Of a DNA stretch of 7,764 bases, positions 1 to 6,934 are shown one piece after another (the first letter of the stretch is position 1; each line of letters opens with the position of its first letter). This DNA comes from Candidatus Poribacteria bacterium (lineage in GTDB: Bacteria; Poribacteria; WGA-4E; WGA-3G): NCBI GenBank assembly GCA_009835515.1, contig VXXH01000716.1, positions 1-7,764 of the forward strand. Reading direction: 5' to 3'. A program made the translations under genes and the position numbers. The notes under the pieces were generated by a model. The model made no database searches. It saw only the letters and a list, made by a program, of their open reading frames with translations, and was not told the origin of the DNA.

Positions 1-324
1 GTTGGCGTAGTGCCACCACAGAAAATTGAAGCGGTTATTGATACCGGTTTCACAGAGGAGTTAATGCTACCAGGTGATCTCATTGACCGTCTTGGACTTC
101 CACGAGTTGGTGAACTCCCTATAACTCTCGGTGATGGACAAACGGTGGACGTAGAGATGTACCTTGCGATAGTGTTATGGCATGACGAAGAACGTATCGT
201 GCAAGTACTCCGGACAGATGGCAAAGCGTTAGTCGGCATGTCCCGCATGTCCCTTCTCTATAGAAATCGTTTAACATTAGACATCGTAATAGATGGCGAA
301 GTAACAATTGAGACTTTACAGTAG
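1..324 (+). CDS. Clan AA aspartic protease-like protein, 5' end cut by window edge
   Basis: The reading frame is open from base 1, so the true start probably lies left of the window. The GTG at base 10 could be used, but it would leave only a few residues before the active-site region. The key motif is Asp-Thr-Gly-Phe-Thr at bases 40-54, followed by Leu-Pro nearby. This is the single D-T-G catalytic signature of small retropepsin-like (clan AA) bacterial proteins. Further in, a Val-Gly-Met segment and a closing beta-strand rich in Val and Ile match the C-terminal end of that family, which is usually about 110-140 residues. Members are presumed to act as homodimers, because each chain supplies one Asp. 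Substrates are generally unknown. The stop at 322-324 lies 62 bases before the preferred start of the next gene in the same direction, so co-transcription is plausible. Proteolytic activity is inferred from the motif only. Confidence 0.75.
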   Translation, partial: VGVVPPQKIEAVIDTGFTEELMLPGDLIDRLGLPRVGELPITLGDGQTVDVEMYLAIVLWHDEERIVQVLRTDGKALVGMSRMSLLYRNRLTLDIVIDGEVTIETLQ

Positions 325-386
325 TGTATTCACGGTGCCATATCGGGTTCCGGAATGTTTATGGCTTTCACTTTTTGCTTAGGAAA

Positions 387-1547
387 ATGACTGATCAGAC
401 ACTTCTCCAACAAATCACAGACTTCTGCCGATTGCTCCGACAGATGGACATTAACGTCACAACAACCAACCAACTCAGTTGGTGCAAAAGCGTTGAGCTG
501 ATCGATATCAGTGAACGTGAGGCGTTTTATCATACAGCACGGACAAATCTTATTACGAAGGAAGCAGATCTGAAGACGTTTGATCTCGCCTTCAATCTGT
601 TTTGGCGATACCCGCGCCCCGATTTCCAAGCCGTTGATACCGGTGGAGAAGCACCCGAACCGTCCAGCCTCCAAGACCTCTCCGATGCTACTGACGAGCA
701 GGACATGATAGAACAGTGGTTAGATTCCGAGACCGAAGACGATGAGGAAGAAGGAGAAGAAGACGATCCGCTCGCTTATAGTGTAGAGGAAGTCCTCACC
801 CGAAAGGATTTTAGTGAGTTCACAAAGGAAGATATGGAGAAAGCACGGGAGATCGTTGCGAAATTGGCGGCGGTGTTGGCAACAAAGCTGAGTCGTCGGA
901 AGGTTGTCGGCAAAAAGGGCAAAATTATTGATTTTCGCAGGAGTTGGCGGAAGAGCCTCGTACACGGTGGCGAACCGCTCGAATTAATTCGGAAACAGCA
1001 GAAAATTAAAAAGACCAAGATTCTACTCCTTTGTGATGTGAGCGGGTCTATGGACTGTTATGCCAAGTTTCTCATCCAATTCATCTACGGCATGCAACAG
1101 GAGTTGAGAGAAATAGAGGTAGCAGTCTTCAGCACGCATCTGACGGACATTACCGGCCTCCTCCAACGCAAAGGGTTGGCAGAAGGCTTGAATGAAGTGG
1201 CAAACGTCGTGCCAGACTGGTCGGGTGGAACAAAGATAGGTGAAAGCCTGCTGGAATTCTATCGGCAGTTTGCACCATCCTTTTCGGCGTATCGCACCGT
1301 AGTCATTCTCATCAGCGACGGTTGGGACAGAGGCGATGTAGATGTCCTGCAGCGTTCTATGGAGATGTTGCATCGGCATGCGTATCGGTTAATTTGGCTC
1401 AACCCGCTGCTCGGCAGCGACGGCTATCAGCCAATCTGTCGAGGTATCCGCACGGCGTTGCCATACGTAGACTATTTCCTTCCAGCACACAATTTGGAGA
1501 GCTTAGCGCAACTAACAAAAGTATTAATTCCGCTCTGGTCGCGATGA
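387..1547 (+). CDS. CoxE-like von Willebrand factor A (VWA) domain protein
   Basis: A 386-residue cytoplasmic protein with no signal peptide or membrane segment. The N-terminal 100 residues have the helical pattern of the CoxE/VWA family (FCRLLRQ near the start, then a conserved Phe-Asp...Phe...Trp stretch). An acidic linker follows at about residues 113-127. The C-terminal VWA domain has a complete metal-ion-dependent adhesion site: D217-x-S219-x-S221, T282 in a Ser-Gly-Gly-Thr turn, and D311 in Ser-Asp-Gly. CoxE-type proteins normally work with a MoxR-type AAA+ ATPase to mature or insert cofactors into enzymes; CoxD/CoxE of carbon monoxide dehydrogenase is the known case. No such ATPase is visible here, so the target is unknown. 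The ATG at 387 is preferred because the family-like sequence begins there, although its AGGA at 381-384 is only 2 bases away. An in-frame GTG at 324 would overlap the previous stop and add 21 atypical residues. Confidence 0.85.
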   Translation: MTDQTLLQQITDFCRLLRQMDINVTTTNQLSWCKSVELIDISEREAFYHTARTNLITKEADLKTFDLAFNLFWRYPRPDFQAVDTGGEAPEPSSLQDLSDATDEQDMIEQWLDSETEDDEEEGEEDDPLAYSVEEVLTRKDFSEFTKEDMEKAREIVAKLAAVLATKLSRRKVVGKKGKIIDFRRSWRKSLVHGGEPLELIRKQQKIKKTKILLLCDVSGSMDCYAKFLIQFIYGMQQELREIEVAVFSTHLTDITGLLQRKGLAEGLNEVANVVPDWSGGTKIGESLLEFYRQFAPSFSAYRTVVILISDGWDRGDVDVLQRSMEMLHRHAYRLIWLNPLLGSDGYQPICRGIRTALPYVDYFLPAHNLESLAQLTKVLIPLWSR

Positions 1548-1567
1548 AAAACCATAAAAAATAAGAC

Positions 1568-1574
1568 AAGGAAA
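1568..1574 (+). promoter_or_regulatory. Ribosome binding site of the zinc dehydrogenase gene
   Basis: AAGGAAA lies 7 bases before the ATG at 1582. This is good Shine-Dalgarno placement and fixes that start. It sits in a 34-base gap after the VWA gene with no room for an obvious promoter, which favours readthrough from upstream. Confidence 0.7.
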
Positions 1575-1581
1575 TCTAATT

Positions 1582-2706
1582 ATGCAAGTCCAAGCGGCGG
1601 TGATGCTCCAACCGGGGCAGATAGAGATCCGCGAATTTGAGAAACCGACACCTTCAGATGATGCGCTTCTGCTACAAGTGGACCGCGTCGGCATCTGTGG
1701 CAGTGATAAACACATGTACCTCGGACACACTGCCCTGAAATTTCCGGTCATCCCAGGACATGAAGTTGTCGGAACAGTTGCTGAGATCGGCAAAAATGCG
1801 AATCAAGTAATGAATGTGATGGGCGGTCCCATCAAAGCTGGCGACCGTGTGACAGTGGTACCGGGTTCAAAAAACTGTGGCAGATGCTACTACTGTTTGC
1901 ACGTGCCGGGTCGCCCGACTTTGTGCTCTGGACGAACCATCTACGGCTTCAGCAACAGCGAAACGCCGCCGTATCTGAACGGCGAATTCGCCGAATATAC
2001 CTATATTCATGGGAACTCTTGGGTTTACAAGATGCCAGAAGGTGTCCCGGAAGAGATTCGCGTGTTGACAGAGCCGGTGGCGGTCGCAACGCGCGCCGTT
2101 GAACGCGCGTGTGCACCAGGGTTACCACAAGTCGGAGATGGATACAGTATCGGGAGCAGTGTGGCAGTACTTGGCTGTGGACCGATTGGTCTACTTGTTG
2201 TCGCTGTGTTACGGGATAGCGGTGCTGGTACTATCATCGCCACAGATCTCGTCGATAGTCGATTGGATATGGCAAAACAGATGGGTGCGGACGTGGTTAT
2301 CAATGTCGGAAACACAACACCCGAAGAACGAGTTGAACAGATTCAGGAACTCACAAACGGTGTCGGCGTGGACATCGCGATTGAGTGTGCAGGATTGCCG
2401 GTAGTTTTTGCCGAAGCGTTGGATGTGGTACGACGCGGCGGGAAAGTTATTGAAGTCGGACATTATACGGATTCTGGAGATACACGGGTACGACCTCACC
2501 AAATTTGTAACAAAGATTTGGATGTCTGCGGCGTATGGGCATACCCGCAAATACAATTTCAGACAGCGTTGGATTTTCTCCAGATCACACGCGCGCCGTT
2601 GCACGAATTGATAACACATCATCTACCGTTGCATCAGTTGGAAAAAGGCATTGATATGCTTGGACAAGAAGGCGTTTACAAAGTTGTGATTGAGCCACAG
2701 TCATAG
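1582..2706 (+). CDS. Zinc-dependent medium-chain alcohol/polyol dehydrogenase
   Basis: A full-length 374-residue member of the medium-chain dehydrogenase/reductase family, which oxidises alcohols or polyols with NAD(P)+ in the cytoplasm. The GroES-like N-terminal domain shows the catalytic zinc ligands C39 (Cys-Gly-Ser-Asp), H60-E61 (Gly-His-Glu) and E164 (Thr-Glu-Pro). The structural zinc lobe has C99, C102, C105 and C115. Its last interval is nine residues instead of the usual seven, a small insertion. The Rossmann domain carries G198-C-G-P-I-G203, and D222 at the end of the second strand favours NAD+ over NADP+. The layout resembles sorbitol/threonine dehydrogenase-type enzymes, but the substrate cannot be read from sequence. 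The ATG at 1582 has a well-placed Shine-Dalgarno. It follows the VWA gene by 34 bases and may share its transcript. No partner pathway gene is visible. Confidence 0.93.
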   Translation: MQVQAAVMLQPGQIEIREFEKPTPSDDALLLQVDRVGICGSDKHMYLGHTALKFPVIPGHEVVGTVAEIGKNANQVMNVMGGPIKAGDRVTVVPGSKNCGRCYYCLHVPGRPTLCSGRTIYGFSNSETPPYLNGEFAEYTYIHGNSWVYKMPEGVPEEIRVLTEPVAVATRAVERACAPGLPQVGDGYSIGSSVAVLGCGPIGLLVVAVLRDSGAGTIIATDLVDSRLDMAKQMGADVVINVGNTTPEERVEQIQELTNGVGVDIAIECAGLPVVFAEALDVVRRGGKVIEVGHYTDSGDTRVRPHQICNKDLDVCGVWAYPQIQFQTALDFLQITRAPLHELITHHLPLHQLEKGIDMLGQEGVYKVVIEPQS

Positions 2707-2708
2707 CA

Positions 2709-2722
2709 TGATAAAGTTATCA
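2709..2722. repeat. Short perfect inverted repeat (TGATAA-AG-TTATCA)
   Basis: Two perfect 6-base arms are separated by 2 bases, starting 2 bases after the dehydrogenase stop codon. A further TGATAA half-site occurs at 2771-2776. The spacing suits a dimeric DNA-binding protein better than an RNA hairpin, because the 2-base loop is too tight, the stem is AT-rich and no T-run follows. It lies in the 173-base gap before the secreted QW-repeat gene, so an operator for that gene is possible. Chance is also quite possible for so short a motif. Confidence 0.3.
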
Positions 2723-2866
2723 ATAAGGTAGAAAGATAAAACCGCTTTAATTCAGTTATAACGAGGTCTATGATAACCAATGCGCTTGTAAGAAGAGAGA
2801 TCCGTTTGAAAAACGCGCGTAACTCCACAAACCCTCAGGTGTTTTAAAGCTAACAATAGCACAAAT

Positions 2867-2871
2867 GGAGG
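2867..2871 (+). promoter_or_regulatory. Ribosome binding site deciding the start of the QW-repeat gene
   Basis: GGAGG lies 8 bases before the ATG at 2880 and overlaps the alternative in-frame ATG at 2865. Because the Shine-Dalgarno covers that earlier codon, translation should begin at 2880. That start also gives a clean signal peptide. Confidence 0.85.
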
Positions 2872-2879
2872 ACGTTAGC

Positions 2880-3890
2880 ATGAAAAACCACAAAAGCGTT
2901 TTCGTGGTAACCTGTTGTTATATCCTGTTGAACTTCGTTATCGGGATTAGCGGGAGTGCCTTTGCGGATACCAAAGTTCCTACTACTTCTAATAAAGTGC
3001 CAGAGGGACCCCCGCTCTTCAAAACTATAGAGGGTGCGAAAACCTATATTGTGCAGCACCAAAACCGAGATGGTGGCTGGCCCCTGGTGCCTGGTGGAGA
3101 CAGTGATGTGGAGAACACTGCGTTCTCAATTTGGGCATTGATTGATGCGGGATGGGGTACCGGTTCAGAAGTAATTCGGACAGGCGTTGCGTATCTGCGA
3201 AATACGCAATTGGCTAATGGAAGTTGGAACAATAACACCGCACACACCATCTTTGCCCTTATCGCTTTAACAACAGCAGAAACCGATCCAGAGGCCCGTT
3301 TCAAAGGACTGCAGTGGGTAAAAAAAGTCCAGAATCGGAGCGGTGGTTGGGGTAAAAAGGAACGAAACCCTGACAACCTGTTGTACACCGCCGCTGTTTT
3401 AGCAGGATTCAGGAGGCTCGGTTTCAAACAGAGTTTTGAACCTGTCTCTAAAGGCGCAGATTGGTTGGCGGGTGCCATTAATTATGATGGCGGTTGGGCA
3501 TTGCAACGCGGCATGCAATCCGACGTTTTTTTGACATCTTGGGTGATACAAGGCTTAGAACCTGTTTACGACATTGACGCACAAATCGCATGGTTAAAGC
3601 AGCTACAGAACAGGGATGGCGGGTTCGGAAGATATAAAAACAGCCCAAGCGATCCAGAAATCACGGCGATTGCGATTATGGCACTTGCGGCTGGAAACGA
3701 TCCCCTCAATACGCGCCGCGTTGCGATCAACTATTTGACTAAAACACGGCAAGAAGATGGCAGCTTCGTTAGCAATACCCCGATTGAACTGACGGAATCG
3801 ACCGCGAATTTACAGTCCACCTGTTTCGTGCTCATCGCGATACACGCCAAAACGCCAGACGAACTCGCTGTAGAACAATCGGCAAAATAA
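2880..3890 (+). CDS. Secreted protein with squalene-cyclase/prenyltransferase-type QW repeats
   Basis: A 336-residue exported protein. Residues 1-29 form a Sec signal peptide (Lys near the N-terminus, a hydrophobic core, Ala-Phe-Ala before D30). The mature part is an alpha/alpha-toroid made of six QW-like repeats. The turns are QNRDGGW at 61-67, QLANGSW at 110-116, QNRSGGW at 151-157, a weaker copy at 201-206, QNRDGGF at 243-249 and QEDGSF at 291-296. They are spaced about 40-50 residues apart with helices between them. The family includes terpene cyclases and prenyltransferase beta subunits. The cyclase Asp-x-Asp-Asp motif is absent, with only a loose DSDVENTA stretch at 74-81, and the chain is about half the length of squalene-hopene cyclase. 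Catalysis is therefore doubtful, and a binding or scaffold role in the periplasm or outside the cell is an alternative. The gene stands alone, 173 bases after the dehydrogenase, and ends 22 bases from the convergent operon. Confidence 0.85.
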   Translation: MKNHKSVFVVTCCYILLNFVIGISGSAFADTKVPTTSNKVPEGPPLFKTIEGAKTYIVQHQNRDGGWPLVPGGDSDVENTAFSIWALIDAGWGTGSEVIRTGVAYLRNTQLANGSWNNNTAHTIFALIALTTAETDPEARFKGLQWVKKVQNRSGGWGKKERNPDNLLYTAAVLAGFRRLGFKQSFEPVSKGADWLAGAINYDGGWALQRGMQSDVFLTSWVIQGLEPVYDIDAQIAWLKQLQNRDGGFGRYKNSPSDPEITAIAIMALAAGNDPLNTRRVAINYLTKTRQEDGSFVSNTPIELTESTANLQSTCFVLIAIHAKTPDELAVEQSAK

Positions 3891-3912
3891 CCAAAAAGTG
3901 AAGGCGGCACCC

Positions 3913-5307
3913 TTATCGTCGCTGGTCAGGGCCACCTGTTGTGGTCACGGGCGCACTGGCACCCGGCATAATATAGTGCTCACCTTTAGTAAGTTGGGCG
4001 ACTTGCCGCTGGAAATCATCTCCAATGGAACCCGTTTTCATTGAGGTGACACCGCCGATGACGTAAACTCTGGCCCGCGCCCCACGGCATACTGAAACCG
4101 CTTTCCCCGCTGTATACCCTTTTTCGGTACGCTTGCTCGTTGCTTCGTCTGTAACAATGATGAGCACAAGGTCACGCTCCTGTTCGGTCCGAAGTTTCGG
4201 TACGCCTTCAATGATGGCATCTAATAGATGCTCATCACCAGATTTTGGGAGCCGAAACATCGCCTTCACCTGTTCGGACTCCAACGGCGGCTTGGTTACG
4301 ACGATAGTGCTTTCACCACCACCGACTGCTGCCCAAAACCGAATAATCCCAAACCGATAATCTAACCCCGCCGACTTAAACACAGAGACCATCAAATCTA
4401 AGCCATTACACGCCGCCTCCGTTTTAGGTTCCATGCTCAGACTGTAATCGAAAACGAACACAATGTCTACTTTACCGGGTTCACTCTGCACTAAACTTTC
4501 AGCAATGCGTTTAAACACCCCGTCCACTCGAAGCAGTGCTTTATCGGCGACTGTTTCACCACTCTGGATCCGTTGTCCATCCATCCGCCGTTGATATGAA
4601 TCAATCGGGTACCATTTGCCACCAGTTCGATCAGTAAGTTCGGCTTGTGCCTTTTCGCTCAGACCGATAAAGTTAAGCTGTACACTGTTTTGCCGACAGC
4701 GATTGACGATCTGTTCACTAATTCTACGCTTAGCATCTGCTTCTGTCCATAAGGTGCGCATCCGCGAATTACTAAGCACTACAAATTGTGTTGTAACCCC
4801 TTCTCGGCAATCCAACTCATTCAAACCCTTCACGATTGCATCGAGTCCATATCCAGGCTGAATTTTATTGTCGAATTTCGCCCGTATATCTTGTAAGGCG
4901 TTTTCAATACCGAGGTAATCGAAGGTCCAGGGATGAAATGTGTAAAGCGGTTCCCCTTGTACCGATTGAAAACCTATGAGCGCGAACCTATAGTCCATCG
5001 TTTTCGCCTCAATAACGGCGAGCATATCAATAAGTTTCTTTTCAAGAACAGCAAGCGATGCTAACATCCGTTTGTTACCGTCAACGACGAACACGACATC
5101 TACTTTCGAGGGCTGGGTGTGTTGCGTCGCGCGTTTCACAATATCTTTAAGGCTTTCACCTATATCCGCCTTGACAGTATCCTGTTTCTTGGCACTCCGG
5201 TCTACCAGTATTCTATGTTTTCGTCGAGGCGGACGAACCTGTGCCGCTGCCTGCAGCGTACCTACCAACATACCTATAACGCACAAGCAACATATCCATT
5301 TTTTCAT
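3913..5307 (-). CDS. Exported tandem VWA-domain protein with a degenerate first metal site
   Basis: A 464-residue protein with a Sec signal peptide at residues 1-22 (Met-Lys-Lys, hydrophobic core, Ala-Ala-Ala before Q23). The early cysteines do not form a lipobox. A basic stretch and linker lead to two VWA domains, roughly 68-245 and 278-450. The second has an intact D287-x-S289-x-S291 and D387 of the metal site, but no clear Thr loop. In the first, the same place reads D76-G-N-K-R and the third site reads Leu-Ser-Asn-Ser, so metal binding is probably lost. The two are internal duplicates: each has Asp-Tyr-Arg-Phe exactly 29 residues after the first metal-site Asp. VWA domains bind protein partners, so a periplasmic or surface adaptor role is inferred. 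The ATG at 5307 is chosen for its GGAG and signal peptide over an in-frame TTG at 5322. It follows the cytochrome-porin gene by 11 bases. Confidence 0.85.
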   Translation of the reverse strand: MKKWICCLCVIGMLVGTLQAAAQVRPPRRKHRILVDRSAKKQDTVKADIGESLKDIVKRATQHTQPSKVDVVFVVDGNKRMLASLAVLEKKLIDMLAVIEAKTMDYRFALIGFQSVQGEPLYTFHPWTFDYLGIENALQDIRAKFDNKIQPGYGLDAIVKGLNELDCREGVTTQFVVLSNSRMRTLWTEADAKRRISEQIVNRCRQNSVQLNFIGLSEKAQAELTDRTGGKWYPIDSYQRRMDGQRIQSGETVADKALLRVDGVFKRIAESLVQSEPGKVDIVFVFDYSLSMEPKTEAACNGLDLMVSVFKSAGLDYRFGIIRFWAAVGGGESTIVVTKPPLESEQVKAMFRLPKSGDEHLLDAIIEGVPKLRTEQERDLVLIIVTDEATSKRTEKGYTAGKAVSVCRGARARVYVIGGVTSMKTGSIGDDFQRQVAQLTKGEHYIMPGASAPVTTTGGPDQRR

Positions 5308-5312
5308 ATTGT

Positions 5313-5316
5313 CTCC
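5313..5316 (-). promoter_or_regulatory. Ribosome binding site deciding the start of the tandem VWA gene
   Basis: On the minus strand, GGAG lies 5 bases before the ATG at 5307, inside the 11-base gap after the cytochrome-porin stop (5319-5321). It rules against the upstream TTG at 5322 and suggests translational coupling within the operon. Confidence 0.75.
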
Positions 5317-5318
5317 GT

Positions 5319-6845
5319 TCAAAATTCGACCAAAAGCTGCGGAACAATTGTCGCATTTCGTGTCGACTTTCCAATGTTATTCACCTGATAAACCAACCGT
5401 GCCAGCGCGCCTTCAGTAAAATGCCACGTCAATGCCCCACCGAGTGTTGTCCACAGTTCTGCATCACGTGATCTACTAAAATTAAATGTGCTATACTTCT
5501 CCGTGTTCGGATTCCATACATCATATTTTAACCGAACATCTATAGTTTCTGTCAAGGGAATTTCCGCATGTAGATAGTATCCCTCCACTGTTGCCGTCCG
5601 GTCACCTTTTATTGGCGTTTGGGCGTATTTCAAGAGGTGGGTGTCCATTCCACGTACCCATTCAGCGGCAAGATCAAGTCGCCAAATTTTGAAATTTGTC
5701 GCGAGACCGAACCGACGTTTGTAAGATAATGTAGATGGATTTACATCCCCGTTGTTCGGATTGAAAGGATAACTGTTGCCATCAAAGTAAGAACCGCCAA
5801 GCCAAATCCGTTTGCCTAAGAGTGAAAACGTTCCGTTGACATGCAGAAATACAGGCGGACTGTTGTTTTGGATCGGTTTCAAAATACCGCCACCGCTCCC
5901 GTGCGGACCGATTCGGATACCAGACTCCACAGTTCCGTCCGTGACGGTACGCAGCGAATCCGGTCCATCTGCAAGCGATGCTACATAGGCAACCGGTCCG
6001 ATATACCCATTCAACTGCAACCCACGGTCAGAGATGAAACCAATATTCCTTCGGACCAAGTTGTACAAAGGGTTCGCGGCAGCATCCGACTTAGTATCAA
6101 TGCCGAAAGCGTGCCGGAACCGTCCGATCTTGAGCGACGCGCCCTTCGGTAATATCGGTAGTCCTGTGAGAATCGCGTAAATAAACCCGTGGTCGTCCGC
6201 CACTTGCGTGCCGAGTGGCGATGTCGTTAGGAGTTGTTCTCCCAAAACACTGACATGATCGCCCACATTCGTTGTTACGACGAACTCAGCGACATGGATG
6301 AGCGTTGTCCCGGTATTCCAGTTGCTGCCATCAGGCACTAAATCCTGTCCGTGAGTGATACGTCGGATATCCAATGCCCCACCGAAGACCAAATTCCCAA
6401 ACGTATCATCAAGAAAACCAGAAGTATCCGCCTCCTGTATTTCACCTGCCTCATCGAAACTAAAAATACTCTCATCATCCTCCACGAAGGCATCATCTGT
6501 TTCAGAGATGTCTTCTAAAGGTTCGACGTTTTCGGGCGTACTTGCTGCGTCGCCGGGGTAAGAACGGGCAATAATCTCAGCAAGATTACTAAACCCATCT
6601 CTATCAGAATCCTCCTCTGCGATTCGCAGGAACGTCGATGGGTTCATACCGTTATGTAAGAACGCTCTGCCGTACGGATTCGGCGAATCGCCGCCCTTCT
6701 TTGAAGAATGGCAGACGTTGCAGCCGCCTGCCCACCCATATTTAGCACGAAACATTTTGTAGAATGCTGGCAGTGCAGAAGCAGATTGCGCCGCGATTAT
6801 TGTCGCAAAAAGCACCATTAAGCAGAAAGGTAACGTCTTACGCAT
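5319..6845 (-). CDS. Monoheme c-type cytochrome fused to an outer-membrane beta-barrel (Cyc2-like architecture)
   Basis: A 508-residue protein. Residues 1-24 are a Sec signal peptide (Ala-Ser-Ala before L25). A short domain follows with one heme attachment site C42-N-V-C45-H46, then N56-P-Y-G-R-A-F62 and a possible axial ligand, M67. Residues 79-90 form an EF-hand-like calcium loop (D79, D81, D83, G84, N87, E90). A very acidic linker runs from about 105 to 147. From about 150 to the end, alternating hydrophobic strands, a Lys-Ile-Gly-Arg-Phe segment at 239-243 and a terminal Val-Glu-Phe indicate a porin-like barrel with the usual C-terminal aromatic for outer-membrane insertion. Cyc2 iron-oxidising cytochromes share this order of heme domain then barrel, with a similar Cys-x-x-Cys-His...Phe/Tyr-Gly-Arg-x-Phe pattern. 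Outer-membrane electron transfer is therefore inferred; the donor is unknown. The alternative is a porin with a structural heme. The GTG at 6914 is rejected because the signal peptide begins at 6845. Confidence 0.8.
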   Translation of the reverse strand: MRKTLPFCLMVLFATIIAAQSASALPAFYKMFRAKYGWAGGCNVCHSSKKGGDSPNPYGRAFLHNGMNPSTFLRIAEEDSDRDGFSNLAEIIARSYPGDAASTPENVEPLEDISETDDAFVEDDESIFSFDEAGEIQEADTSGFLDDTFGNLVFGGALDIRRITHGQDLVPDGSNWNTGTTLIHVAEFVVTTNVGDHVSVLGEQLLTTSPLGTQVADDHGFIYAILTGLPILPKGASLKIGRFRHAFGIDTKSDAAANPLYNLVRRNIGFISDRGLQLNGYIGPVAYVASLADGPDSLRTVTDGTVESGIRIGPHGSGGGILKPIQNNSPPVFLHVNGTFSLLGKRIWLGGSYFDGNSYPFNPNNGDVNPSTLSYKRRFGLATNFKIWRLDLAAEWVRGMDTHLLKYAQTPIKGDRTATVEGYYLHAEIPLTETIDVRLKYDVWNPNTEKYSTFNFSRSRDAELWTTLGGALTWHFTEGALARLVYQVNNIGKSTRNATIVPQLLVEF

Positions 6846-6851
6846 GATAGA

Positions 6852-6857
6852 TTCCTT
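6852..6857 (-). promoter_or_regulatory. Ribosome binding site of the cytochrome-porin gene
   Basis: AAGGAA on the minus strand lies 6 bases before the ATG at 6845 and fixes that start. The 89-base gap (6846-6934) that holds it also has a run of seven C on the minus strand and a TATAAA. No matching -35 box was found, so a separate promoter is not supported. Confidence 0.7.
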
Positions 6858-6934
6858 TTCTTTTATAGCAGATCCCGTAATTACTTCTACATTAAAGGGG
6901 GGACAGAGGAGCACCTTCTAAGAAGCATCTGCAA

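Noticed and set aside
324..386. GTG at 324 as start of the CoxE-like gene, overlapping the previous stop by one base
   Set aside because: It adds 21 residues unlike the family and lacks a Shine-Dalgarno. The family-like N-terminus begins at the ATG at 387.
1544..1564. Six-codon reading frame starting in the ATGA overlap with the VWA stop, whose first codons resemble the start of the QW-repeat gene (Met-Lys-Asn-His-Lys)
   Set aside because: Too short to support as a gene. The likeness is a few A-rich codons and is best explained by chance.
2209..2622. Long open frame antisense to the zinc dehydrogenase
   Set aside because: The sense strand encodes a fully recognisable enzyme, and the antisense product has no recognisable domain. 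Other antisense frames in the window are rejected for the same reason.
2806..2811. TTGAAA as a -35 box for the QW-repeat gene
   Set aside because: No TATAAT-like hexamer occurs 16-18 bases downstream.
3891..3912. Bidirectional terminator between the convergent genes
   Set aside because: Only 22 bases are available, with at most a 4-base stem. No structure is convincing.
3929..3947. Hairpin (GGCCAC / GTGGTC) near the convergent gene ends, considered as a terminator
   Set aside because: It lies inside the last codons of the VWA gene, needs a G-T pair and has no T-run on either strand.
5308..5322. TTG at 5322 as start of the tandem VWA gene, overlapping the upstream stop
   Set aside because: The ATG at 5307 has a well-placed GGAG and begins a normal signal peptide.
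6846..6914. GTG at 6914 as start of the cytochrome-porin gene
   Set aside because: It would bury the signal peptide behind 23 unrelated residues, and the AAGGAA at 6852-6857 serves the ATG at 6845.
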